The translations under genes and the position numbers were made by a program. 43,103 nt of DNA from a virus, in the IMG/VR virus record IMGVR_UViG_3300048839_001270, positions 1-43,103 of that record; one strand, written 5' to 3'. Below, piece after piece: positions 32,274 through 40,289 of the stretch (position 1 is its first letter; each line of letters opens with the position of its first letter). The notes beneath the pieces were generated by a model. It was not told where the DNA came from. It searched no databases and was given only the letters and a program-made list of their open reading frames with translations.

Positions 32274-32537
32274 TTAAAATTTTACATTATTAAATTCTTC
32301 TTGTGTAAGAAAACCAGTAAGTTTGATTTCTCTATCTGGATTTATTCTATCTGCTCTGTCGTAAGCAATAACATATCTTTCTTCAAGATTAATTTCTTTG
32401 ATTTCGGCTCTAAAATAATCCAAATCAAGACCAGCAGGTGAACAGGTATAAACAGAATCACCCACCTTGAGTGCTTTCCAACGCTTGTCTTCTTCAACAA
32501 ACGCAATCATAATTTCGTTAAATTCTCTTGGTTTCAT
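32274..32537 (-). CDS. Hypothetical protein, 87 aa
   Basis: MKPREFNEIMIAFVEEDKR. The mid part WKALKVGDSVYTCSPAGLD resembles a small beta barrel, followed by an acidic segment. The start overlaps the upstream gene by 20 nt. No function. Confidence 0.55.
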   Translation of the reverse strand: MKPREFNEIMIAFVEEDKRWKALKVGDSVYTCSPAGLDLDYFRAEIKEINLEERYVIAYDRADRINPDREIKLTGFLTQEEFNNVKF

Positions 32538-32820
32538 TTTTCTCTTTCTTTAATTTAAAAACCTTACCTTCTTTTTTTGCTCTGATTTTCCATGACTCAA
32601 TAATTTCTAACCCAATTGTCTCTGCCATGTACTCTGCATTTACACAGTATGGTAAACTCTTGTGTTTAATTTCCTTTCCATTAGCAATTGCCACACCATA
32701 CCAAACATTTTGTCCGGGTTTCATCATGCCCTCAATTTGTTTTAATTCGACCTCAACAACCAATTCTTTGGCTTCTTTGTCGATAGTATAGGCTTGCTTA
32801 TATGTTCCCTTGAGTTTCAT
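32518..32820 (-). CDS. Hypothetical protein, 100 aa
   Basis: MKLKGTYKQAYTIDKEAKE, beta-rich with VWYGVAIANGKEIKHKSLP, basic end. No recognised family. Overlaps the 58-residue gene by 4 nt. Confidence 0.6.
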   Translation of the reverse strand: MKLKGTYKQAYTIDKEAKELVVEVELKQIEGMMKPGQNVWYGVAIANGKEIKHKSLPYCVNAEYMAETIGLEIIESWKIRAKKEGKVFKLKKEKNETKRI

Positions 32821-32993
32821 TCTATGTTGTCAATTGTTATCGTTATAAACTCTTTACCGTCCTCATATTTTCCTGCCTTAACTGCATATAATACAGTATC
32901 TGGCATGTTTATAAGTTTGAGTATTTGTTCTTTTTCAGCAACAACACCCTTGACATAAGTTTCCTGATACGTTATTCTTTTTTTCTTTGCCAT
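32817..32993 (-). CDS. Small protein, 58 aa
   Basis: MAKKKRITYQETYVKGVVA then ILKLINMPDTVLYAVKAGK. Compact alpha/beta; no family. It starts 3 nt after the DNA ligase stop region. Confidence 0.5.
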   Translation of the reverse strand: MAKKKRITYQETYVKGVVAEKEQILKLINMPDTVLYAVKAGKYEDGKEFITITIDNIE

Positions 32994-32995
32994 GA

Positions 32996-34147
32996 TTATA
33001 TATCTTCTCTGAAACGCATACCAACCGGGAATCTCGGCTGACCATATTTAGTCATGCCTTGATATTTAACCGTCAGAATTTTACCTATTACCAATGAAGG
33101 GTCATTAGCATACTTAGTGAGTTCATCCATGTTGCCCTTTAACTTACAATCAAAGGTAGTGTCACCATTCTGGCAAGTAAAAACTGCCTTACCCGCCATT
33201 GAACCTTTTGTTCCAACCTTCACACCAACGATTTTGAATTCCGAATCATCGAACTCTTTGATTTTCTGCAAGTCATATGAACGCTTGTTTACATATAATC
33301 CGTCCATATTCCTGACCATACAACCTTCATAGCCTTCAGCAAGAAAGTGTTCGAAAGCCGTCATGAGTTCATCTTCATCATTAACAACAATTGTTTCTAC
33401 AATATGAACAGGAGTGCCTTCAAAGTTCTTTGAATATGATTGAAGTATAGTATTACGTTCTCTGTTGGTAAGAGTTGGATGTGGAAAATCATAGACGTGA
33501 TATTGAATGATTTCACAACCTTCCATTGGTTCTTCTTGACGAATTTTTGAACTTAGTTCTTCGAAATTATTATGATAATCATGATTGTAAAGTTCACCAT
33601 CGAATCTATCAATGAGTTCATCCAAACCAGTAAGTGCTTCAATGATATGCGGTACACTTGTTATTGGTTTTCTTGTTCTACTCCATAAAGTAATAACACC
33701 ATTAACACTTTGTGACGTACACCTGTGTCCATCGAGTTTTGGTTGTGCCAGTGCGGGGTACTTAATTTTATGTCCCTGCTCACTGAACTTATGTGCCAGT
33801 ATTGGGAAGATACCACCCTCAATAATGTCATCTATTTTACCTGCCTGTGCATCTTCAATGCTTTCGACATATCCTTTCTTCTTCTGTTTTTCCCACCGGG
33901 ATTTGGCTTGTGCCAATGCTTGGTCAAGTGATGTTGTTTCGTTCGCCTTGCCAATGTTTTTACCCTCAAGAACTTTTTCAATGCTTTCTTGAATTTTACC
34001 ATCAACCTGACCATAATTATTTACAATTATCGGGTCATCGTTGATTGTCATAACACTAACACACCATTCCTGAATTGCACCAGTACTGGTTTTTTTATAG
34101 AGTTTAGGGAACTCTTTTACTAATTTTTCAAAGTCGTTTGTTATCAT
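32996..34147 (-). CDS. ATP-dependent DNA ligase (T7/phage type)
   Basis: Motif I is ALAQPKLDGHRC (KxDG, Lys about 142, after a 130-residue N-terminal domain), motif III RFDGELYNH, motif IV EGCMVRN, motif V YDLQKIKEF, and an OB-fold end with VGMRFREDI. The protein seals nicks in DNA via AMP-lysine. 383 residues is near the length of phage ligases. It overlaps the ATP-grasp gene by 4 nt. Confidence 0.92.
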   Translation of the reverse strand: MITNDFEKLVKEFPKLYKKTSTGAIQEWCVSVMTINDDPIIVNNYGQVDGKIQESIEKVLEGKNIGKANETTSLDQALAQAKSRWEKQKKKGYVESIEDAQAGKIDDIIEGGIFPILAHKFSEQGHKIKYPALAQPKLDGHRCTSQSVNGVITLWSRTRKPITSVPHIIEALTGLDELIDRFDGELYNHDYHNNFEELSSKIRQEEPMEGCEIIQYHVYDFPHPTLTNRERNTILQSYSKNFEGTPVHIVETIVVNDEDELMTAFEHFLAEGYEGCMVRNMDGLYVNKRSYDLQKIKEFDDSEFKIVGVKVGTKGSMAGKAVFTCQNGDTTFDCKLKGNMDELTKYANDPSLVIGKILTVKYQGMTKYGQPRFPVGMRFREDI

Positions 34148-34974
34148 TTTTTATTTATTTGATTTTTACTTTCTTCCATTAAGGAATATTTGTGAAAAAA
34201 TACATATTCATGAAATGCTCGATTCAACATGTTTGGATATATGGAATGGTCAGCGAATCCATATAATCCACAGGAGAAGAAGTTATGCACCTCTATTATG
34301 ACCGTAGCATGGTCACATACAGCTACGTCAAGAGTATATGCCATAGGTGCTGACTTGTATGCATATATCATACTCTTTATTGTTGCCACATCAGGAAATC
34401 TGGTGAAATCACCGGAATAGTTTTGTAAACCAACCAATTTACCTTGATAAACAAATGCACGCCATTCGCTTTCAATACCAAAGAGATATTCAGAAATTTG
34501 ATAATTTCCTGCGGGTATTGAAACTGAAAATACTGTTCCCTGATTACCAGTTTTCTTGCACTCAACTACTTCTGTAAAACCTTTTATTTTGCTGTTGCTT
34601 TTAACAAAATACCGACCAGTACAGTCCTCCAAATCCATGTGATTACCATTAAATATACGCCTCTGCGTAAAGCAAGGGTCGAACAATTCTTCCGGTACGT
34701 TAATAGGCTTTGGAAATGTGTTGTGAAAATACATTAAAAAATCTGTAACAAACTCCACACTGCCAACAGGAATATAGTTTTTGTGTTGTGGCTTAAAAGG
34801 ATTTGGATAAATCATGTCTGGGTCTGTAATTTCAAATGTATTGGCATATTTAACGACAATTTTATCCTTTTTATTATTACTTGTTAACCAGTTCTTAAAT
34901 CTAATGGATTCCAGTAATGTAAAACTGAAATCGTGTCTGATTTGACCGTTTATTTTCTGAATTAAAAATTTCAT
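34144..34974 (-). CDS. R2K-type ATP-grasp protein (candidate)
   Basis: Residues about 95-260 contain GRYFVKSNSKIKGFTE (ATP-binding Lys region), NYQISEYLFGIESEWRAFV (EYLxGxExRxF-like), VGLQNYSGDF, and VAVCD with VIIEVHNFFSCGLYGF, in the order of ATP-grasp R2K clade proteins. These are predicted to form amide bonds or modify proteins in phages. The first 90 residues form an unrelated part. The family name is by eye. Confidence 0.6.
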   Translation of the reverse strand: MKFLIQKINGQIRHDFSFTLLESIRFKNWLTSNNKKDKIVVKYANTFEITDPDMIYPNPFKPQHKNYIPVGSVEFVTDFLMYFHNTFPKPINVPEELFDPCFTQRRIFNGNHMDLEDCTGRYFVKSNSKIKGFTEVVECKKTGNQGTVFSVSIPAGNYQISEYLFGIESEWRAFVYQGKLVGLQNYSGDFTRFPDVATIKSMIYAYKSAPMAYTLDVAVCDHATVIIEVHNFFSCGLYGFADHSIYPNMLNRAFHEYVFFHKYSLMEESKNQINKK

Positions 34975-35297
34975 TGTTTTTCTTTTGGTGCAAAGTTTTT
35001 ATCGAGCCAATATATAGTAGGAGCATCTTCTTCATTACCCCCGTAAATATCTTTAACATATTGTTGACGAGTATCTTCCCAATCACCAAACCCATACCAC
35101 CAACCTTCTGGTTTAAAAATTTCCCATGCCCTTTTTGCCTCATCGCTTCCTTTAAAAATAAAGGTTTCCTCACACATTAATACTGTGATACCGATAGGTT
35201 TAAATCCTGCTTCACGGATTTTTTTCAACAATACACTATTAGGTGTACCATAGTTGTCACTGATTTCATACAGTTCTTCGTCAGAGTATGTTGTCAT
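34971..35297 (-). CDS. Hypothetical protein, 108 aa
   Basis: MTTYSDEELYEISDNYGTP, with KRAWEIFKPEGWWYGFGDW; acidic and aromatic. It is first behind a host-type promoter and overlaps the ATP-grasp gene by 4 nt. No family. Confidence 0.6.
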   Translation of the reverse strand: MTTYSDEELYEISDNYGTPNSVLLKKIREAGFKPIGITVLMCEETFIFKGSDEAKRAWEIFKPEGWWYGFGDWEDTRQQYVKDIYGGNEEDAPTIYWLDKNFAPKEKQ

Positions 35298-35313
35298 AAT
35301 ATTTTATTTTGAA

Positions 35314-35344
35314 CAAATATAAAAACAATTATTTTATTAATCAA
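35314..35344 (-). promoter_or_regulatory. Host-type (Bacteroidota) promoter
   Basis: TTG, 20 nt, TATATTTG on the minus strand. It lies 16 nt from the ATG at 35297 and overlaps the stop of the PurA-like gene, so it starts the ATP-grasp/ligase transcript. Confidence 0.65.
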
Positions 35345-36486
35345 CAGTTCTCTATAGTAAATTTATATCCTGTGTCAGAATAACAAGGATATTTAAAACT
35401 AATACCACAATACTTACCGATTTCATTAAATTTAACAGTACATAAATTACCCCCTATTGTTACTGGTATATTTTCCGGTACTTGGTCGAGACATGTAATA
35501 ACAATTCCTTTTCTTGATACAGGATTATGGTATTTATCACATTCAAATGCATATTTTAAAAGGTCTAAATCCAAAACAGTTTTTCTGAATTCACCTTGAA
35601 AACCTTCGACATTGGTTTCCTTCGGATTTTCTTTAATGTAACTGGTATCCATGCCTATGTTCGTCATGTAACCATTACCATGTCTGGTTTGATATGCACG
35701 TGTAATATAAAATGTTTGAATATCTTCACCGGGCAAATTATATTTCCTCATGAGTTCGAACACGTTTTTCGATGTGGTGTTGCTTCGTGTTACATGAGGG
35801 AAAAAACCGTAATCAGTATCCAACATAATTCCCTGACTGCCTTCGAAAATAAATTCGTGGTCGAGTAACCCTACGAAATTATTAACAATTTGATATCTAC
35901 TTACAAGGTCATCACATGCCAAAAGAAAATCATTATAGAGTCTTTTTGTGGTAGCGTGTTGATGTTCTTCCTTTGGGTTGAAATTCAATTTGTAGTATGT
36001 GTTGATGATAAGCCAAAGTTTTTCATCTCTGATTTTTGGATACAAAAGGTCTCTGGCGTACAGGTGAAAATGGTCTTCGTTTCTTTGAATTGTAGTACCG
36101 AAACCAACACCAACACTACCATGATTGTTTTTTTCTTCGAGTCTGTGGTTCTGGAGAATATCGAATGGTGTTGTAACCATTGCATTTGCATTAATGAATA
36201 GTTTCGGAGTAATACCCATTTCTCTCAGAGCATTACCTTCTTTGAGAATTCCGGTAGGACTCAGTGTACAGAATTCCGACCAATATGTTGGCACACCAAT
36301 TAAAGTGCCTGAACCAAAGTTAGAGAATACATGTCGCTTATCATCAACGACAACCGTGTGACCAACCTGATGACCACCACTAAATCTCACAACTAAAGGA
36401 TTTTTCGCTTTCGAACAAAGATAATTGACGAAAGAACCTTTACCTTCGTCCCCAAATCCCAAACCTAAAACAATCGATACTTTCAT
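35341..36486 (-). CDS. Adenylosuccinate synthetase paralogue (PurA-like)
   Basis: The Met at 36486 (MKVSIVLGLGFGDEGKGSF) opens with the PurA GDEGKG P-loop, including the catalytic Asp; the frame up to 36519 lacks similarity. RFSGGHQVGHTVV replaces the usual GGHNAGHT, and HGSVGVGFGTT stands where E. coli PurA has GTTGRGIGP, so IMP-binding residues are changed. EGSQGIMLDTDYGFFPHVT is conserved. It probably joins aspartate to a purine-like or other substrate with GTP. It is shorter (381 aa) than E. coli PurA (432). Confidence 0.82.
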   Translation of the reverse strand: MKVSIVLGLGFGDEGKGSFVNYLCSKAKNPLVVRFSGGHQVGHTVVVDDKRHVFSNFGSGTLIGVPTYWSEFCTLSPTGILKEGNALREMGITPKLFINANAMVTTPFDILQNHRLEEKNNHGSVGVGFGTTIQRNEDHFHLYARDLLYPKIRDEKLWLIINTYYKLNFNPKEEHQHATTKRLYNDFLLACDDLVSRYQIVNNFVGLLDHEFIFEGSQGIMLDTDYGFFPHVTRSNTTSKNVFELMRKYNLPGEDIQTFYITRAYQTRHGNGYMTNIGMDTSYIKENPKETNVEGFQGEFRKTVLDLDLLKYAFECDKYHNPVSRKGIVITCLDQVPENIPVTIGGNLCTVKFNEIGKYCGISFKYPCYSDTGYKFTIENC

Positions 36487-36496
36487 ATTATTTCGT

Positions 36497-36670
36497 TTAA
36501 TTAACACTTGGATTTTCAATTACAATATAACCCCAATCACGCAAGATTTCACGCACAACATACCACTCACCATTGAAATCTAATGCATCTATGATTCGCT
36601 GTGGTGCATTGCTACGAAATTTAATAGTTACTTCGTTTATACAATCATAATATGTGCGTTCTTCTGTCAT
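36497..36670 (-). CDS. Small protein, 57 aa, possibly leaderless
   Basis: MTEERTYYDCINEVTIKFR then GEWYVVREILRDWGYIVIE. A compact beta/alpha sequence. The ATG lies only 6-7 nt after the -10-like box of promoter copy 9. Confidence 0.55.
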   Translation of the reverse strand: MTEERTYYDCINEVTIKFRSNAPQRIIDALDFNGEWYVVREILRDWGYIVIENPSVN

Positions 36671-36676
36671 AATACA

Positions 36677-36707
36677 ATTATACGTAAAATAAAATTAAAT
36701 GTTACAA
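36677..36707 (-). promoter_or_regulatory. Phage-type promoter copy 9
   Basis: TTGTAACATTTAA, TATAAT at 19 nt after ACG. It overlaps the T-tract of the terminator at 36706-36738. Confidence 0.8.
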
Positions 36708-36738
36708 AAAAAGGGACATATTTTCACATGCCCCTTTT
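36706..36738 (-). terminator. Intrinsic terminator after the vWA gene
   Basis: AAAAGGG(A)CAT pairs with ATG(C)CCCTTTT, with one A-C mismatch, followed by T on the minus strand. It lies 20 nt past the vWA stop. Confidence 0.7.
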
Positions 36739-36757
36739 GCTTCATTACTGCCCGATT

Positions 36758-37678
36758 TTAGAGTTTAATTACTCCGTCATCATTTGCAGATACGATTGTA
36801 CCCTGAACAACTGTTGCCAGTGCTGTGGTAACCAGACCTGCGGTCTTTGCATCGAATTTGCTTGTAACTGCAGCCATATCAACACCATGCTGAACAGCAA
36901 TTAAAGTTGAAATGGTTTCGCAAACAGCATTGTAATCATCGAGAACAATGAGTCTTTCGCCAAGCATTTTTCTCCAATAACCCAAAACCTGTGGGTCATC
37001 ACGATAACTGGCTTCATTAATGTGAATGTGATAGACATTATAAAGTCTCTGTGCTTCTTCAAGCAACTGGACATCAGTCACGTCTTCACCCTGCGCATAT
37101 CCCAAAAGGTCTCTAAGGGTACGAGTATCAAGTCCATCCCAACTCATTTCATCACCAATTGTAATCAAAAAACCCTTTTCATTACGTTTTTCAAAACAAT
37201 CAATGCTTGTGTGACGACCTGCAACAAGCCATGCAAGGAGATAACTTTCCTTATTTTGACCACCACCACCACGTTCAATATAAACACTGGTTAACCATTT
37301 GTCAAGTTCTTCTGTTCCAGCCTCAAACTGACCAAGTTGAAGTGGAGACCTGTCACAATGATGGTCACCGATTCCCCCAAAGAGAATCTGTGGGTGTTCA
37401 ATACCGTTATCAATAAGAGTATTCATCAAAGCAGGAAGTTTTTCTTTGACGATGGCTTCCGGGATTCTACCCATACTACCTGTTACATCAAGCCATACCA
37501 TTACAGCCAATGATGTGGGATGAGCATCACTGTCACGTGATTCTCTGATTCCAAGGTTAACGGGTGTCATGTCGCTGCTCATACTTTTTGAGAAGATGGC
37601 ATCGGCACTTTTACTTGCATATCCCTTACTCGAAGTAAGGTTAGTGTATGCATCACTTGACCATGAACTGTAACCCAT
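36758..37678 (-). CDS. vWA domain protein
   Basis: The MIDAS motif DVTGSMG is at about residue 64, preceded by a strand AVMVWLD; the second site lies at IGDHHCDRS and the third at TIGDEMSWDG. The N-terminal 50 residues are Ser-rich (YSSWSSDAYTNLTSSKG). vWA domains bind a metal and a partner protein. Length 306. The adjacent J-domain protein may be the partner. Ends in an intrinsic terminator. Confidence 0.85.
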   Translation of the reverse strand: MGYSSWSSDAYTNLTSSKGYASKSADAIFSKSMSSDMTPVNLGIRESRDSDAHPTSLAVMVWLDVTGSMGRIPEAIVKEKLPALMNTLIDNGIEHPQILFGGIGDHHCDRSPLQLGQFEAGTEELDKWLTSVYIERGGGGQNKESYLLAWLVAGRHTSIDCFEKRNEKGFLITIGDEMSWDGLDTRTLRDLLGYAQGEDVTDVQLLEEAQRLYNVYHIHINEASYRDDPQVLGYWRKMLGERLIVLDDYNAVCETISTLIAVQHGVDMAAVTSKFDAKTAGLVTTALATVVQGTIVSANDDGVIKL

Positions 37679-37680
37679 AA

Positions 37681-37845
37681 TTATTCAGGATTTTCTTCAC
37701 CTTCAGTAACAGGAGTTTCTTCGGGTTCGGTTACTGTACCCTCGTCTGTTGTCACAGGCTCGGTAGTTTCGGGAGCGGTTTCTTTTACTTCCATTTCTTC
37801 TGCCATTTCCTCAAAAGAGGTTGCATCATTTTTGTTAATTCCCAT
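37681..37845 (-). CDS. Acidic Pro/Thr/Glu-rich small protein, 54 aa
   Basis: MGINKNDATSFEEMAEEME followed by a disordered Glu/Thr/Pro tail. No hydrophobic core, so it is predicted to be unfolded, possibly a linker or partner to the vWA protein. It is behind promoter copy 10. Confidence 0.55.
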   Translation of the reverse strand: MGINKNDATSFEEMAEEMEVKETAPETTEPVTTDEGTVTEPEETPVTEGEENPE

Positions 37846-37890
37846 AATTTTAAAATTTAATTGTTAATACTAATTTATATTCAGAGTTCA

Positions 37891-37921
37891 AATATACGTA
37901 AAAATTTTTAATTTGTTACAA
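37891..37921 (-). promoter_or_regulatory. Phage-type promoter copy 10
   Basis: TTGTAACAAATT with TATATT at 19 nt, preceded by ACG. The spacer departs from the ATTT seen in most copies. It drives the acidic gene and vWA gene. Confidence 0.7.
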
Positions 37922-38656
37922 ATTTAACGCATAAAATTTCTTCTCAAAGTTTTTTGCAAGTATTTCTCTATATTTTGTATAGTCCTCAACTTCGTTTTGA
38001 TGTTTGGTTAAAAGAAACGTAAGCACTTCTTGATTAACATCTTTATCTCTTTTGAGTTTTGTACCTGCTGCACTTCTATCACCTAACAAATATAGTGCAA
38101 TTTTCTTGCAAAGTTCCAAATCAATATCCTGAGTAGCAATCTTTTTCACAAAAAGGTTGGTTGGATACCACATTTTGTACCTTGCACTGATTGTATTGAC
38201 CTTCTTACCCAAAGCCGTCATATGATAGAAGGAAGTGATGATAATGCCGTGAGTTTCAGGCACTACGAAGACTGTCGTGGGATTCATTCCAACGTGAGCA
38301 TAACCAATATTCCTAAACCACAATGAAATCTCAAACATCCTACTAAAGAGCCAATTAACGTGTATTTGCGGAAGTTTTTGTCCGGTTAGGGGAACAGAAC
38401 GGTCTTTGAGATTAATTGTTAAAGTATCTTTTTCCATTACCATGCTTTCTGGCAGATATCTGTGAAAACCAACTGACGCTTTGTCAGTCTTTGACATAAG
38501 TAGTTTATAATAATTGTGTGATGTAGTAAGTAGCATTCTGTTTTCATCAGTTACAGGATACACAATTTTCTTTTCAAAAACCCGGAAATCACCAGTTTCA
38601 TCCCTGTACTGAACACCGTTTTCCAAAATGTCTTTGTAATAGTTCATTTTCGCCAT
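37916..38656 (-). CDS. J-domain/pseudokinase protein, C-terminal open part
   Basis: The 246-residue frame from the Met at 38656 is the body of a known family with a J-domain followed by a kinase-like fold. WLFSRMFEISLWFRNIGYAH followed by VGMNPTTVFVV is where a kinase has HxDxxxxN, so Asp is missing. ISARYKMWYP and LYLLGDRSA follow, as in the family. Upstream in frame comes SRLIHPDACS (HPD), in the part listed at 38657-38800. The true start is not clear; the Met at 38656 would drop the HPD. Confidence 0.75.
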   Translation of the reverse strand: MAKMNYYKDILENGVQYRDETGDFRVFEKKIVYPVTDENRMLLTTSHNYYKLLMSKTDKASVGFHRYLPESMVMEKDTLTINLKDRSVPLTGQKLPQIHVNWLFSRMFEISLWFRNIGYAHVGMNPTTVFVVPETHGIIITSFYHMTALGKKVNTISARYKMWYPTNLFVKKIATQDIDLELCKKIALYLLGDRSAAGTKLKRDKDVNQEVLTFLLTKHQNEVEDYTKYREILAKNFEKKFYALNL

Positions 38657-38800
38657 AGCATTACTTGCATTGGGTTGACTACAAGCATCTGGATGAATAA
38701 GTCTACTATATGACTTATAGATTGGTTTCCAATCATCAATAAAAATATCTGATGGTTTTTAAGACTTTAAAATCTTGTCAATTAATTCGATATCAGTCAT
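38657..38800 (-). pseudogene. N-terminal J-domain coding region broken by an in-frame TAA
   Basis: From ATG at 38800 the frame reads MTDIELIDKILKS, then TAA at 38761-38759, then KPSDIFIDDWKPIYKSYSRL and IHPDACSQPNASNA, joining the Met of the frame at 38656. The 8-nt overlap with the upstream gene's stop at 38793 supports this ATG. The HPD motif lies between the TAA and 38656. No ATG, GTG or TTG start exists in frame between them. Confidence 0.6.
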
Positions 38801-39431
38801 TATGGTGAAATGTTTTATGTGTAAAATATCTTTTGATTCTATAACAAGTACTTGGTGTTAAACCACAATAAAAATCAGTCTTGAAAAAATGGTCTGCCTG
38901 ATTTAAAAGCATGTCACTATCATCATCAATAATTGCATAACGATAGAAGTCATAATATTTTACATCAAACCATTTCTCGGTGTGTTGGTGCATCCATTCA
39001 TTTATTTCAACTCCCCTTACTCTACACCTGCAGCTACCTGTCTTATCTATAATAGTAAAGGTAGCACCACAATAATGAAAGATTTTATTAAGTTCATAAA
39101 CAGTTCCTATATTTCGCCAAGTAGAACTCAGAACAACGGCAGAATTTGTTTCATCACACAAGTTATTAATCCATGCCATGCGAATGGGACATATTTGCGA
39201 CTTATAATAGTCCTTTCGTGACATTTCATTTCCCTTAACCAATTTACGCAAATACTTCTTAACTGTCTTATAAAAAGGTATATTATCGAATCTGGTTATG
39301 TGTTTATATCTTTCCTCGTAAAACAATTGGTGATTTAACACACCATCAATATCCAAAAAAATGATATTCTTCCAAAAATGAACTATTGGAAATTCATATG
39401 TTCGGATTTCGCTTGAACCAGATACAGCCAT
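38793..39431 (-). CDS. HAD-family phosphatase of the RNA-repair (SAK) type
   Basis: FLDIDGVLNHQLF (motif I, DxD at about 30) is followed by SAVVLSSTWRN (motif II) and YAIIDDDSDML (motif IV). The layout matches HAD domains found in phage RNA-repair proteins, which remove 3' phosphate from RNA ends. 212 residues. It would work with the kinase and RNA ligases elsewhere in the genome. Confidence 0.75.
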   Translation of the reverse strand: MAVSGSSEIRTYEFPIVHFWKNIIFLDIDGVLNHQLFYEERYKHITRFDNIPFYKTVKKYLRKLVKGNEMSRKDYYKSQICPIRMAWINNLCDETNSAVVLSSTWRNIGTVYELNKIFHYCGATFTIIDKTGSCRCRVRGVEINEWMHQHTEKWFDVKYYDFYRYAIIDDDSDMLLNQADHFFKTDFYCGLTPSTCYRIKRYFTHKTFHHND

Positions 39432-40213
39432 TATTTTAATCCTATGTTAAGTTCTTTTTGAATAATACTTAGATTCTTTTTGGCAATTCTCAAACGATAT
39501 TCTTCATTACGAATCTCATTTTCAAGACGTTCTGCTTCTGTTAAGAGGATTTGTTTATACCTATTTTCGGTAGATTTAATTACTTCGGTATCACTGCTAC
39601 CATCTACAGGTATCCAATTTGGGAGTTCGTGATGTATTGCAGTGCCAACATCGCTGGAATAACTTGCAGTAGAATTTGCTTGTTTATATAAATTGAGACT
39701 TGATTCTTTATCTCTAAGCAAATACCTTACAGGATATTGCCGGAAATATTCAAGTTCATCGTTCTTAATCATTTTCTGATGTTCTTCAAATGTTATAACA
39801 TTTGTTACTTCACCACAGTAAAACTCAAAAAGGCTTTTAATTTCTCCACGAAATATTTCAAGTTCTTCCAGATTATCAAAATAAAAATCATTCTTGAGTT
39901 CCCATGTTGATGGATTGATTCCAACTGATGGGTCACCGGGTGCGGTTATATAAAAACCTTTAACTGTTATAATATTTTGCACGTTAATAAGTATTTTCTG
40001 CATTTCTTCTTTTTCGGTCATGGCTAACTTTTTTAGGTTATACGGGGAAACATATAAAATGTTACAATTATTTGTATGTATTTTTTGTGCTTTTAATATA
40101 AAATTCGCTCCGGCAACGAAACATTCGATTGGTACATCTTGGTCTAACGGCTCACCCTCAACATTTTCTTTATAATAAAGATTGGCTACGTACCGAATAA
40201 AATTTTTGTCCAT
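39431..40213 (-). CDS. Protein with two nested promoters, 260 aa
   Basis: The full frame starts MDKNFIRYVANLYYKENVE with CFVAGANFILKAQK, and a host-type promoter (40234-40263) lies upstream. The phage-type promoter copy 11 lies inside at 40037-40067, and Met 65 at 40021 (MTEKEEMQKILINVQNII) opens a shorter 196-residue form. The C-terminal part ends in a charged coiled coil (ERLENEIRNEEYRLRIAKK). Function unknown. Confidence 0.7.
   Translation of the reverse strand: MDKNFIRYVANLYYKENVEGEPLDQDVPIECFVAGANFILKAQKIHTNNCNILYVSPYNLKKLAMTEKEEMQKILINVQNIITVKGFYITAPGDPSVGINPSTWELKNDFYFDNLEELEIFRGEIKSLFEFYCGEVTNVITFEEHQKMIKNDELEYFRQYPVRYLLRDKESSLNLYKQANSTASYSSDVGTAIHHELPNWIPVDGSSDTEVIKSTENRYKQILLTEAERLENEIRNEEYRLRIAKKNLSIIQKELNIGLK
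40037..40067 (-). promoter_or_regulatory. Phage-type promoter copy 11, inside a gene
   Basis: TTGTAACATTTTA and TATAAC at 19 nt, preceded by CCG. It lies within the gene at 39431-40213 and leads to Met 40021 with a 16-nt leader. Confidence 0.75.
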
Positions 40214-40233
40214 GTAATTAGGTATTGATTGTG

Positions 40234-40263
40234 CAAATATACAAAAAGAATTTAATCTTACAA
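40234..40263 (-). promoter_or_regulatory. Host-type (Bacteroidota) promoter, leftward
   Basis: TTG, 19 nt, TATATTTG on the minus strand, 21 nt ahead of the ATG at 40213. Confidence 0.65.
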
Positions 40264-40289
40264 GAATTACTCAAAAAAATCCCAAAAAG

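Noticed and set aside
35341-36519. PurZ of a 2-aminoadenine (Z-DNA) phage
   Set aside because: The Asp in GDEGKG is retained and no dATP-removing DatZ or MazG partner is clearly seen, so Z-DNA is not supported.
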